A stretch of 64,000 bases of DNA from Camillea tinctor (taxonomy: Eukaryota; Ascomycota; Sordariomycetes; Xylariales; Xylariaceae). The position numbers and the translations under genes are program-made. The notes beneath the pieces were generated by a model. It did no database searches, had not been told where the DNA came from, and worked only from the letters and a program-made list of their open reading frames with translations. The stretch covers positions 1-64,000 of the forward strand of contig MU394123.1 in assembly GCA_022578605.1 (NCBI GenBank), read 5' to 3'. Shown one piece after another: positions 19,669 through 30,175 of the stretch. The first letter of the stretch is position 1; each line of letters begins with the position of its first letter.

Positions 19669-21039
19669 GGATAGTGTGATCCGAGGCTAGGGAATTTAGG
19701 AGCAATGCACAGCTGGTAATGCAGAGACAGTGTTTGACAAATCCATGGAAAGTCTCATGCGGACATGAAGGGAGTCATCCGACCCTATTTTCTGGCAGGG
19801 GATTAGAAAAGGAGCCAGCGTAGGGCCCGCCAATTGTCTTTTAAACCATTACACTGCTTTAAGTAACGAATCGGTAATAAATGAACAGACATGCCCCCGT
19901 ATCTTCTGGAGAAAAAAATTTCGTTCGAGGGAAATGCATCATTAGGATATCTACTTCGAAAGTAATGCATAGCATATTAAGTCTTGGTGTAAGAGATAAT
20001 GGCCCTTGCGAACCAATCTACCGAGTTTGGTCTTACACTCTCTAAGCATGCTCCATTTCATATCATTTCCCCTAGTTATCTCTAATGTATTTTAATGTTT
20101 TGCTAAAGCTTCTATCAGAGGTGGTGGAACAAATGGAGCGTGTCTATATATATCAACATAACGGTATAGCGTGTGATTGTGACACCTAACTTATTCCTAG
20201 GTCCCTCATGGCACTATGTAGGCACTTTTGGAGAGGAAACGAAACAAGAGAAGATCTAGTAACATAAATATAATAAGATATGAGATAGTATTGTGGGTAT
20301 AGGTACCTAAGTAGCGTAGAAGAGAAGTATAAAATAGGTAAAAGAGTACTTTTATCAGCCCATGGGATCTAGACATGAGCTAGTACTATATATTAATTTT
20401 ACACATAATTATTAGTCCAATACCAGCCCTATAGATTATGGGTTATAAACAGAGTCTATCGATCAAAAGAACTGGAAGGTTGGGCCTGGGGGGAGGGAGA
20501 CTTGTCAGAAACTCGAGGATTCCTTAAGACAGTCTATTTGTACAGTGTGGTACCCCATCCGCTATATTTGAAATACATTTGGTCTTTTGGGTCACCAAAA
20601 TATTGGTCCGAAATAATACAGGTCAGTTGTAGGCATTTGAGTTGGGTTCATGTTAGGAGATTAAGTACTGATATTGAGCGGTTAGGGGCTGTGTGTGAGA
20701 GGACATACTCTAAAACAAATCAACGATTCGCTCAAACCCGGCGTCAATATCAGGATTCCAATTGGTAAGGGAAAGGAGGGTGAACTAGTAGGCTGATTGG
20801 TTAAACGAATACAACCTGAACAACCCATTATAACCAGTACGATAACTCCTTACTGAAGGTTCTACAAGAATGTGATATTACATACTATGACTAACGCATT
20901 TACAAAGCTGCAAGAATGAAAATAAACCACCAGAGAGGCAAAGCAAGGCAGTAAATTTATCTTCTACAAATTGGTGGACACACTTGCCCTCCCTTTTCCT
21001 ATACCTTTAATAAGCCATCTGTCTCTTATACTTGCTCCT
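19669..21039. other. Spacer downstream of the kinase
   Basis: No gene recognised. The ATG frame at 20502-20768 (MSETRGFLKTVYLYSV) shows no domain and is treated as chance. Otherwise A+T-rich sequence. Confidence 0.45.
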
Positions 21040-21757
21040 CCACAATGCCTTCTATGCTGAGCTTCCATATGAGTTGGTAGCTTTTATTCTATCCAATCTG
21101 GGTAACATCCAATATCTACCTATTGTCCGCTAGATCTCCTGCCGCCGTTCTACTTGTCATTCAATGAGTGACTCAACATCAAGAATGAGGTTCTTGAACG
21201 CCATGTCAATCAGGAATACCCACATTTGTAACCGCTCTTTCCCAAGCACACACTATACTGCACCCTCATTCTGCCATTTCAGTCCAATCGCTGCTTGATG
21301 CTCTGCACAATGAGCCGGCTATGCTGGCTGACAGTCTTTCTCTGAAGCCTCTCCCAACCCTATTGGAGATTGGACATATTCACTACATAGTTCGAAACCT
21401 TATGACATAACTCAAAGCCTTGCGACCGTTCCATTGATGCTTGAACTCTTTTGGTCACGGACAATCCCAAATTTCCCGATGAATTAGTCCTCTCGCCGAC
21501 CGAGTCCATACGGTTTCAACGAGCTTTTCTTATCGTCAAGCTCCGTCTCGTCCCATTTAAATCAGACGACGGATCATACAGAAATTCAGAGGAGACTCAT
21601 TTGAGCGGGTATGTATCTAATTATCTGCCCTGGGAAAACGAGCAACTAGGCTGTAACCATGATATTCTGGAGAAACGGGTATCTGAAGGTCAGTATTCCG
21701 AAAAGCGATATGTTGTATGGGTATCGGACGTCAACAGTTATTTGATAAATACCTAAC
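21040..21757 (+). pseudogene. Decayed F-box-like fungal protein
   Basis: Pieces in different plus-strand frames line up in the order seen in a common ascomycete F-box family. LPYELVAFILSNLGNIQYLP (about 21062) is F-box-like. RFY/FYLSFNE with EVLERHVNQEYPHL follows, then QSLLDALHNEPAMLADSLSL and PTLLEIGHIHYIVRNL, and finally ELVLSPTESIRFQRAFLIVK. In-frame stops and frame changes separate them, so the gene is dead. The C-terminal part survives as the longest frame (21451-21756). Family is inferred from the order and spacing of these motifs. Confidence 0.55.
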
Positions 21758-21983
21758 CGATCTATGTGGTTTCTAGAGACGTCATCTCTCATGATATTGA
21801 ATTTAGAAGAATACCAAGCAAGCAAGTTCATATTCAATCGGAGATCCTTACTAGAGAGCTCTTCCACGATGCTTTTTTTTGTAATAGGGTAGTACCCACG
21901 GGATTGTATGCTGTGTCTAGGTACCTACCCATTTAACAATGGGCCATCATTCCCCCAAGTAGACCGTTACAGTATATTTGCCT

Positions 21984-24675
21984 TTACCAGGTTTTTGGTC
22001 CGAAAGTGCCCCCTTCAGGAACTATTTTGAGATAGGCTGTATACGAGGCATCCTGTACAATAGTCAACCAGTTAAAACACGCTACCACAGTCACCTTCAA
22101 GTATGAGTCTTCAACTTACAAGAGTATTCATAACATCTACGTTCCCCCACCACTGCGGAATGGTGACCCCAGGAAGGGTTATCGCAAAGAAAATGACGAT
22201 GGTTGAAATAATGAGTCCAGCATCTAGACCAGCCGCTGTAACGTAGTTATAGGTATGCCACCAGCCGTTAAACGACTTACGGATGCCGTAGTTAAATACC
22301 AAGCCCATAATACCCCATGACGAAAAGCTCAACGGCGTTGCAGGAGGCAGCCAAGCCATGGCACCCAGCATGATCGGTGCATTAAAGTGGCCAGCGAAAC
22401 CGATGCGCAGCTTATGGATTAGGACCCATAGTAGGATTGGGAAGCACGCACCAATCAACCAGAACCAGTTGAAGTTCACGTAGACCGAACCCGGACCGAA
22501 CATTCGCTGCGGGCCGATCACACCCCATACGATGGAAGCCGAGAAAAATGCCCGGCCGTTAGGACAGGTGAAGTGGGCTGGTTGCGTGCTTATTATGCGG
22601 TTAGCTCTACGATCAGACCCACTCGTTTAACCTTGGTGATATCAAGAGACGGATATGTCATAATTACCTCTCACACACATGGGGTATATTTCCCAAAGTC
22701 CAGTTCATGACAGCAATCTGTACGAAAACAGCCCAGATGGAAGCGACTACCTGACACCAGAAGGTGATTCGTGGCGGTACCTTCATATAATGGGCAAGCT
22801 TGAGATCACCGCTGTAGGTTTGCGCCTGTCCTAGGGTGATCGTACTGAATACCTTGAATACCATCACACCAACGGGGCGACCAGGGATCATAAATCCGGC
22901 GAGATACGGCGAGATGACGTTCAATGAGAGCAAAATGTTGGATATGGCCAGCACCATGCCGGTAGGGATGACAAATACCAATGCTATAATTATCGAAACG
23001 AAGAACGCCCACCACGGTAACTGCGAGTCGTATCCTAGGGTCGTTCCAAGCCCTAGAGCAACCGAACTGACACAAAGGGTGATGTACCACCAATCTGGAG
23101 CGTCTTGGTACTTCTTGATCATCTTTAGGTGGATGTCTGGCTCCTGGTTCTGCGCGGCCCTGAATCTATACCAGATTTCCTTCCCGTGGAATAACCCCGT
23201 GTGTACTAACGCGGCCGTCAGAGCAGCAAACGAGAGTCCATAGTTGAGTGCGAGTGTTGGTGACAAAAAGAGAGGCGAGTAGTTCTTGTACTTTTCCAAG
23301 TCGAATGTGAACTGGTCCCCGAGAATGCGACTGACATTATAATACTGCTGCGTATTGTCATAAGTTTGCGAGGTTACCAGAGGAAGGTAGTCAGCATAGC
23401 TATGGACACGTCAGACATAGCCAATGGATCTTTATCTACCAAAACTGACATAGGTATGTTATAAGAGGAGGTATAGAAGGGGAAAGATGTAAAGGAAAAC
23501 TAGACTCACATAGCGCCTGAGTACGTTATCCCAATGGTAGTGATAATAACGAACAAAAACAATCCAAGCAAGGTATTCACATGTGCATGAGTCGGAGCCA
23601 GGAGAGGGTCATCGAGATAGGCTGTCACGTATGTCCAATCGAAAGTGATGGGAATGAGACTCAATCCTGTGAAGCCTCCAAACAGCTGATTTAATACTAC
23701 ATTGTTTGGCCGAATCCAAGTGACAAACGCGAACACTGAAAGGCCCTGCCAGATGACCCCTGGAAGCCAGTAGTAGCAGAACATGCTGATGAGAACATAG
23801 AAGAAATATCGATACCGACTAATAGTCCAGCCACTGGCAGCGGAGGAGTCACTCTTGCTCTTATCGTGGAGGGCATAGAACAGACTGGTCTTGGAGAATT
23901 GGTTCGGCCACATCATCGCGGATGGCCAGACGAGAAAACGCCGGAACATACCGGCTAGCGAGATGCCGATGAGCTGCGAGCTGAGAGTGAAGACGAGCGA
24001 GAACCCCCAGCCGAAGTTGATGTCGTAAAAAGGCTTGCCCTGCAGCGCAAGCAAGGCGTCCGTGCTATACGCGTACCCAATCGACACGTTAGCCATGAGT
24101 GTAATGACGACGTGTTCCTTGATGGTGAAGGGACCGGTGTTGAGGGTCCATTCGACGCCGAAAGTGTTGAACACCCGGGTGGGCATGGTCTTGGCCCATA
24201 GACAACCCAGTGGGTAGCTTAGAAGCAGGACGACGATGGCGGGGAAGTTGATGGCCGGGCTCCTCATGGACAGGAACATGTTCAGCCCACTGCCAATAGT
24301 GACGAAAAACATGCCCAAGACCCAGGCGCGGACGGTGTTAGCCACCTCGCCGCCATCCGTATTGCGCACGGCAGCACGCACTTCCTCGTAAGGAGAGTCC
24401 TCGGTGAAGAGGATATCGGCCTCGGCAATATCGGCGGCATTGCCATCCTCAATGGCCTTCTTGACAGCAGCCCGTGTCTCCTTGGGCAGGTTTGGGTCCC
24501 ATTGGTGGGCGTGTTGAATCTGTTCCAGGTCTGCAGTGGCTGTGGCAATATCTACCCCGTGTTGTTTTTCCTCAGACCAGTTTGGGCGACTCACCTCGAC
24601 CGGGCTGATCTCCGAGGATCCCAGGTCTGACGAGGACGACGGCGCTGGTGGACGTTTCTGAAATGGGAACCGCAT
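21984..24675 (-). CDS. OPT-family oligopeptide transporter
   Basis: Exons, 5' to 3' on the minus strand: 24675-23510, 23399-22668, 22588-22120 and 22052-21984, joining to 2436 bases and 811 residues, typical for the family. About 110 cytosolic residues with SPYEEVRAAVRNTD precede many membrane helices. Signatures are WTLNTGPFTIKEH (the usual NPGPF with P replaced by T), AYSTDALLALQ, the central ADYLPLVTSQTYDN, FHGKEIWYRF and CPNGRAFFSASIVWGVIGP. The small last exon ends VPEGGTFGPKTW, a classic OPT terminus, which supports the final intron. It should be a plasma-membrane proton-coupled importer of small peptides, glutathione-like compounds or metal chelates; substrate not predictable. Confidence 0.93.
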
Positions 24676-26374
24676 GGCTCTGATGCTTGGAGTACGGACA
24701 GGAAAGCCAGGAAGTTCGGTAGAAAGCCAACATGGCTGTCTGGCTCAAGGTTATACTTCGAGACCATACCATACCTTGAGATAACTACGTACTACTATGG
24801 AGGTAGTACTAGGTTTGTATCTTCTTATCTTCTTTCCCCGAGGAAGGGGGTTTTGATCAGGTGTTTGCCGTGTCAATGGACCACCACTTACACCCTTCTC
24901 GCATGTCTTACAAGGACCGGGAAATGGCCCTATCATGCTAAGTTACTATGTAGTACTACTTACTCCGTACTACCTATCTACCTAGATAGGTACTTCTCGG
25001 TTCAGGTCTCCACCCGGGTGGTAACTCGTACTACGTTGCAGTCTATATCGACCTTCCAAGTCTGATCAAGCATTTCTATATCGCAGCCAGTGACAGCTTG
25101 GCGGAATGTGGGGTGAGAGTTTAGGTTCGTAGTGTACTAACCTAGGTATGTACTCCGTAGATTAGACCAACCTGGTTATCAAGGTTGGACAAAACATACC
25201 TAACCTAGGTAGGTATGAGACTACTTCGGCATCAGCTATCCGGTTATCTCAATCGCAACAAAGCATTTCATACATACTATTGACTTTAATCGGCTTATCT
25301 ATGATATTCCGTGTAATCCAATTTATTTCCGCACGGATATCATCCTACCACAATTCTCCAAATGAGGTATCGTGAATGTCTTCCAGTGCAAAGGAGGAGC
25401 ATGAACTTAAGCTTGAGCTTGAATTTGAGCCTAACTGAGCATCTTCAAGAAGAAATGCAGCACCTAGGACACTAGGTTGGGTTAGTACCTTTCACAGGTC
25501 AGAAGGCTGAAAGACGTAGTAGAATAAAACAGGTACCTACTATACAGCCTACTTAACATATTCACTTTCTGGGTTTCAGGATAATGATACCACTGTTATT
25601 ATCACTTTTTTTTTTCAAGTGATATGATATGCTCATGATAGTTACAACTGGTTACTAGCTTATTAACCTACTAAGTACCTATCAATATCGAGGAGATGGG
25701 TGGGCGGGGTTTGGGCGGGGTTTTGAAAACTGGACCGGAGTTTATCCGCCATTTACACACAGCACAGGCCTTGGCACTGAAAGTCCAAGTCCAGACTTAA
25801 GTCCCAACTGGAATGAAGATGCCCCGATAGATGGATCTGACAGGTGGAGGTGGATCCCCCAGGAGATGTGTTCCAATAGGTAGATGAATGTAACTCTTTT
25901 AGCCCCCTCCTTCTCCCCCCCCCTCCTGCAACTAGGTAAGTAATGCTCTCTAACCTTCTAATCTCCCTAACCTAATACTCTAACTAGGTTACTACTAGGT
26001 AGTAATTTTCGGCGGGGTATTCAAAGACTTGTGCATTTGTTCATTCCACTGAACATAGAGACATCTGTGACAATCCCTATCAATCTCTATCCTCTATCAC
26101 TGATAAAGGATATCGCCGATCTTTTAGAAGAAGAACCAAAAAAAAAAGGAAAGAAAAAAAAAAGTCAATTCACAGCATATACCATTTCTCTCTCTCTCTC
26201 TCTCTCTCTCTTCTTCTGCAAAATCATTCGTCTGGTTATTGGCACTACGTTACCCTCACTCATAGGCTACTACAATACAATACACTAACCTAGACAAATA
26301 CAACACCATACATCATCCATACCACCTACCACACACCACACATACCACATACACGGCTCTCCCCTTCGCCGACC
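24676..26374. other. Intergenic promoter region (1.7 kb)
   Basis: No gene. It contains many TACCTAGGTA-type words (about 24950-25210, 25540, 25670 and 25980), a pyrimidine-rich stretch at about 25900-25925 and a (TC)n microsatellite at about 26187-26211. The region separates the OPT gene (minus) from the RGG-rich gene (plus) and must hold both promoters. The frame at 26031-26288 overlaps the microsatellite and is not a gene. Confidence 0.6.
26187..26212. repeat. (TC)n microsatellite
   Basis: About 12 dinucleotide units lie about 165 bases upstream of the RGG-rich protein's start codon, probably in its promoter or 5' leader. Confidence 0.9.
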
Positions 26375-27700
26375 ATGGATGACCAATTTAATGGCCGTAC
26401 AGATGATGATCTCTTTGCAGATGATTTTGAGCCTGTCTATCAGGAAGAGCAGGTAGTCGAGGTCCCTCCTGTTCCCGAATCCATTGTCGCCGCCACTCAA
26501 TCTACACCTCCACCTCAAGCTTCAGCTCAACCTCAAGCGCAACCCGTCACATCTAGTGCTCTAGAAGCTCCTCAACCTATTCCCACTCCAGCTGCTGCTC
26601 CCGCCACTTCTGCGACGCCCCCTCTGAGTGCGCCTAAGTCCCTCAGCCAATCCCGCCACGCGAAGGGAGCGCATCAGTCCCGACCACGCAAACATTCGCC
26701 CAAGCAGGCCCCTCCGCCTGCTGCCTCTCTCGAGTCCCCCCAGCCTTTGACGTCGACAACTGCCGAGTCCAACGATGGCGCAGCCACTACCCCTACTCCC
26801 AGCTCAACTGCCAACACGGCCACCTCGGCAGCATCTGCTACCACCTCCTCCCCCATCCGCCCCGGATCCAACACCGCACTAGCTGATCGGCTGGCCTCAG
26901 GCGCGAACCCTCGCACCAAGCTTACCGATTCGGAACTCGCGGCCAAGATGGAGCGCATGCGCATTCTAGCTGCGGAGAAAACGCGCAAGTTCGAGCAGGC
27001 CGAGCAGGACAGCCGGTCTCACGCCCTCGCCTACGAACGCGGCATGGAGGAGGCGCGCCGCCGCCGGGCCGAGGAGGCCGAACGACGCCGCAAAGGCGAG
27101 GAGGAACGTCGCCGCATGGACGAAGAGCGCGCCGCTAACCGCGAACGGAAACTCAAGGCCATGGGTGCGAAGCAGGACGCGTGGGACGAAGGCAAGAATA
27201 TGGACGAGGAGCCGAGACGGTTCCGAGGCGCCAATGGTGGCGTGCGCGGCTCGCGACATGCCGGTGGTGCAGGTATCGCAGGAAGCCGGTTCGCCCCACC
27301 CGACCCAGATGACGTCCCGGTGCGGGAATTCAGCGCAGACGAGTTCCGCGGTCGAGGACGCGGACGAGGCAGAGGATCCTCGCGCGGTGGGCGCGGTGGG
27401 CGAGGAGGTGGCGGCAGTGGTAGCTTCTACGATGGCGATAGAGGTAGTGCCCGAGAAAGAGGCCCCCAAGCTACCGCGCAGAACGGCACTTCCAAGCCCA
27501 AGGAAACCCAAGTTGTGCCATCTGCGGAAGACTTCCCTGCTTTGCCGTCTTCCTCCAACCTAGAGAAGTTGGATACCTCGAGAAAACCTAACGATGTCGC
27601 GAAGCCCGCCCCTCTTCCTATTTCGCTCCCGTCACCGCTAACAGGCCGATGGGACGACGAGATGGAGGCGCTGGACGCCTCTATGAAGAATGGCGCGTGA
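26375..27700 (+). CDS. RGG-rich, coiled-coil, disordered RNA-binding-type protein
   Basis: An uninterrupted frame of 441 residues starts at ATG 26375 (MDDQFNGRTDDDLFADDFEP). Residues about 40-170 are Pro/Ala/Ser/Thr-rich and disordered. LTDSELAAKMERMRILAAEK opens a strongly charged coiled coil (about 185-280) rich in Arg and Glu. An Arg/Gly block (FRGRGRGRGRGSSRGGRGG) follows near residue 325. The end carries short conserved-looking motifs: VVPSAEDFPALPSSS, then PSPLTGRWDDEMEALD. The layout resembles RNA-binding or translation-associated fungal proteins, but I cannot name the family with confidence. GC-rich codon use like its housekeeping neighbours suggests a conserved, well-expressed gene. 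It converges with LUC7. Confidence 0.85.
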   Translation: MDDQFNGRTDDDLFADDFEPVYQEEQVVEVPPVPESIVAATQSTPPPQASAQPQAQPVTSSALEAPQPIPTPAAAPATSATPPLSAPKSLSQSRHAKGAHQSRPRKHSPKQAPPPAASLESPQPLTSTTAESNDGAATTPTPSSTANTATSAASATTSSPIRPGSNTALADRLASGANPRTKLTDSELAAKMERMRILAAEKTRKFEQAEQDSRSHALAYERGMEEARRRRAEEAERRRKGEEERRRMDEERAANRERKLKAMGAKQDAWDEGKNMDEEPRRFRGANGGVRGSRHAGGAGIAGSRFAPPDPDDVPVREFSADEFRGRGRGRGRGSSRGGRGGRGGGGSGSFYDGDRGSARERGPQATAQNGTSKPKETQVVPSAEDFPALPSSSNLEKLDTSRKPNDVAKPAPLPISLPSPLTGRWDDEMEALDASMKNGA

Positions 27701-28093
27701 ATCCCAAGCCCTGATTAGTGAGAAGGAATTCGTGGGTCAAATAATCGGAGAATTGGAAATGAGTTTTTATTTTTCAATCTAGCATATGGTGGTGGATCGA
27801 TTACGAGAGATGCGTTTCTGCATTAGTTCACGGCAGATATTTGGTTTGTAGGATCATAGGAAGTAGGAAAGGAACTGGACCCTTAAGTTGAGAGGGCTAG
27901 ATCTATCCCATTCGCGGGAAGGGAAGGGTAAAAGAGGATTTGCCTAGTTGATCATGATCATGATGAGGACGATGCTGGTCAGGATACTTACATACATTTG
28001 TAGGTGCCCAGGAAAATCAGGGATGGCCATTGACGGGACACATGAGAAACCGGATATACCACAGAGCAGGAAATCAAGAGGAATCGGAATTAT

Positions 28094-28127
<34 letters not shown>

Positions 28128-28386
28128 TACAAGTGACCCCAAACTTAACATATTCGTCGGTACCGGACATGTACGCCGTGATATTTTGTGTTTCTGTATA
28201 CGGTCACCCCTAGGTATTTGATCTGCTCATAAAAACCCCTTTACTACCGCTAAACACCGTGACTCCGCCATATGCAGGTTGAAAAAAACAAAGCAAAACA
28301 AGGGAATGAAAAGCCTGTAGGTGGAATGCTTGGAAAGGGGATAGATGCCGAGGGCGGTGATGAAGACGATGCTGATTTCCCTAGAA
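27701..28386. other. Convergent 3' region with microsatellite
   Basis: Space between the stop codons of the RGG-rich gene and LUC7. It holds an (AC)n(AT)n microsatellite at 28093-28128 and otherwise 3' UTR-like A+T-rich sequence. No gene. Confidence 0.6.
28093..28128. repeat. (AC)n(AT)n microsatellite
   Basis: A compound dinucleotide repeat, AC followed by AT, in the convergent intergenic space. Confidence 0.9.
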
Positions 28387-29385
28387 TTACCAACCACTTC
28401 GGAAGCTTCGCCCACTCCTGCCTCCATATCCGCCGCGTCTGGGGCCCCGGGGACCGCCCTTCCACCCACCATCACCCCCATATCCACCGTCGTCGCCGCG
28501 CATACTCTCATCCTGCATGGGCAAGGGCTGGCGGCCGCCACCACCACCACGACCGCCGCGCAACTCCTTGGAGAGGGTATCGTAGGTCTTGCGCATCTGG
28601 GCGTACCCGAGGTGCATCTTTCCGTAGAAGTGGTCGGCGAGGCGGCGGTCGTTGTCGAGACGGGAGAGATAGGCACCGCAGACATCGCAGACCTGGAGCT
28701 TCTGGTGGCCCGAGGGGCCGCTCGTGTCGGAGAGGGCCTTGAGCTCGCGCTCGCGCTCGGCCTTGGCCTGGGCGGCCTGGCGGGCACGGAAGAACTCTTC
28801 GTAGGCGCGGCTCACCTCGCCCAGCTCGCCGAGCACGCGCACCTCCGCGAGGCCGGCGTTCACGGTGGCGCCGAGGTCGGAGATAGCTTTGAGGAGGACG
28901 TGGGTCTGGCGGATCTCGTCGGGGGTCTTCTCCAGGCGTCGCTGGGCTGTGTCGATGCGCCGGTTGCACTCGTCAATGTATTTCTGTAGGTCACGTAGGT
29001 AGTCGTTCTCGAAGCCGTACTTCTGGCGCGCAGGCTCGGGGAGCGACTCGTACTCGGTCTTGAGGGCCTCTGCGTGCACTTTTGGACAGGACCCCAGGTC
29101 TTGCTTCGTGTTGGTGAACAGGTCGTGGGGACAGGTGCCGACGAGGAACGAGCGGCAGACTTTGGAGTCGGTCAGGGAGAGCTGAGCGGCGCGAGAGGTT
29201 TGGGGACCGCCCATAAGCTGCTCTGTAGGTTGCAGAGGGGGGTGGGATTGTTAGTTTCAAGCGATGATAGAAGACCAATTCGTATCATAAGTATCTAAGG
29301 AGGGAGAGAGAGGTAGGGTAAGGTATACGATATGGAGAGGACGGTGAACAGACGTACCTAGCAGCTTGCGCTGTTCCGCAGCCAT
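28387..29385 (-). CDS. LUC7: LUC7 family U1 snRNP component
   Basis: A 28-base first exon (29385-29358) encodes MAAEQRKLL. After a 135-base intron the second exon (29222-28387) continues EQLMGGPQTSRAAQLSLTD; together 287 residues. The N-terminal CCCH finger is CRSFLVGTCPHDLF ... LGSCPKVH. A helical middle follows (RIDTAQRRLEKTP). The C-terminal C2H2 finger is CDVCGAYLSRLDNDRRLADH with FYGKMHLGY. The protein ends in a Gly/Arg-rich tail. LUC7 sits in the U1 snRNP and contacts the 5' splice site region. Placing the start in the tiny first exon restores the canonical family N-terminus; the internal methionine in LMGGPQ would lack it. Confidence 0.95.
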
Positions 29386-30175
29386 GATGAATGACTACCT
29401 AGTACTTAATGCCCCAAATTCTTCTTCTTCTTCTTCTTTTTTAAGTCTCTGTATAGAAGTATTATTTGATCTTTAGAGGTTTCAGAGATGAAAGGTGAGG
29501 CTTTGTGTGTGCGTGTTGATATGAGTTGGGACGTTGTAGTTATGGTTGTGATTGTGGTTGTTGTTGTTGTTGTTGTTGTTGTTGTTCTTGTTATTATATG
29601 GTGAAAATTAAAAAGGTTTACGAAATGCGACGAGGCTGGAAATTTTCCATAATTACCTACCTACCTAGGTAGGTATGTACCTACCTAAACCTAGGTACAC
29701 ACCTACACCTAAACCTTATTTTTTTTTTGCGGGGACCAATTAGCAGACTTACTTACTTAGTGGTCAAAGGTCGGGGATACCCTCCCCCGGTCATCATCTC
29801 GTCACCTAGCCGCGCTGCAATGTTGCGCCAAGTCAGGTACCTGTCAACGTATACTACCTACATCATGGATGTATGTATCTAGGTACCTAGGTAACTAATT
29901 ATAGGGCCAATTCATTACCTAAGTCAGATATTCTAGTGCATACCTAGGTACATACCTATATTTACACTAGACTTAGTACAACTATTCTATTCTGTCCTCT
30001 CTCATCTCGTCTCATCCCATCTCTACCTTCTCACCCCAATCCTCCTCAACACAATCAATGGTAGAAAAAAGAAGAAAAACAAAGCCAAGAGAAAAAGGGA
30101 AAGAAAGAAAGAAAGAAAGAAAAATTTACAATCGAGGTCCCCATGGACTTTCGACCACCACAACGATAACCCGCC
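29386..30175. promoter_or_regulatory. Divergent promoter region between LUC7 and GPI16
   Basis: This 790-base region holds (TTC)n at about 29420-29438, (GTT)n at about 29556-29586, a dense block of ACCTACCTAGGTAGGTA-type words at 29655-29705, and more near 29878-29892 and 29940-29955. An (AAAG)n purine tract at about 30099-30122 lies next to the GPI16 start. No gene. Confidence 0.6.
29556..29586. repeat. (GTT)n microsatellite
   Basis: About ten trinucleotide units in the LUC7/GPI16 divergent promoter. Confidence 0.9.

Noticed and set aside
26187..26212. Regular repeat that might suggest an array such as CRISPR
   Set aside because: It is a plain dinucleotide microsatellite; no spaced direct repeats exist, and the DNA is eukaryotic.
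26674..27511. Long minus-strand frames opposite the RGG-rich gene
   Set aside because: They mirror the low-complexity, GC-rich plus-strand coding sequence, lack any domain, and the plus frame has clear motifs.
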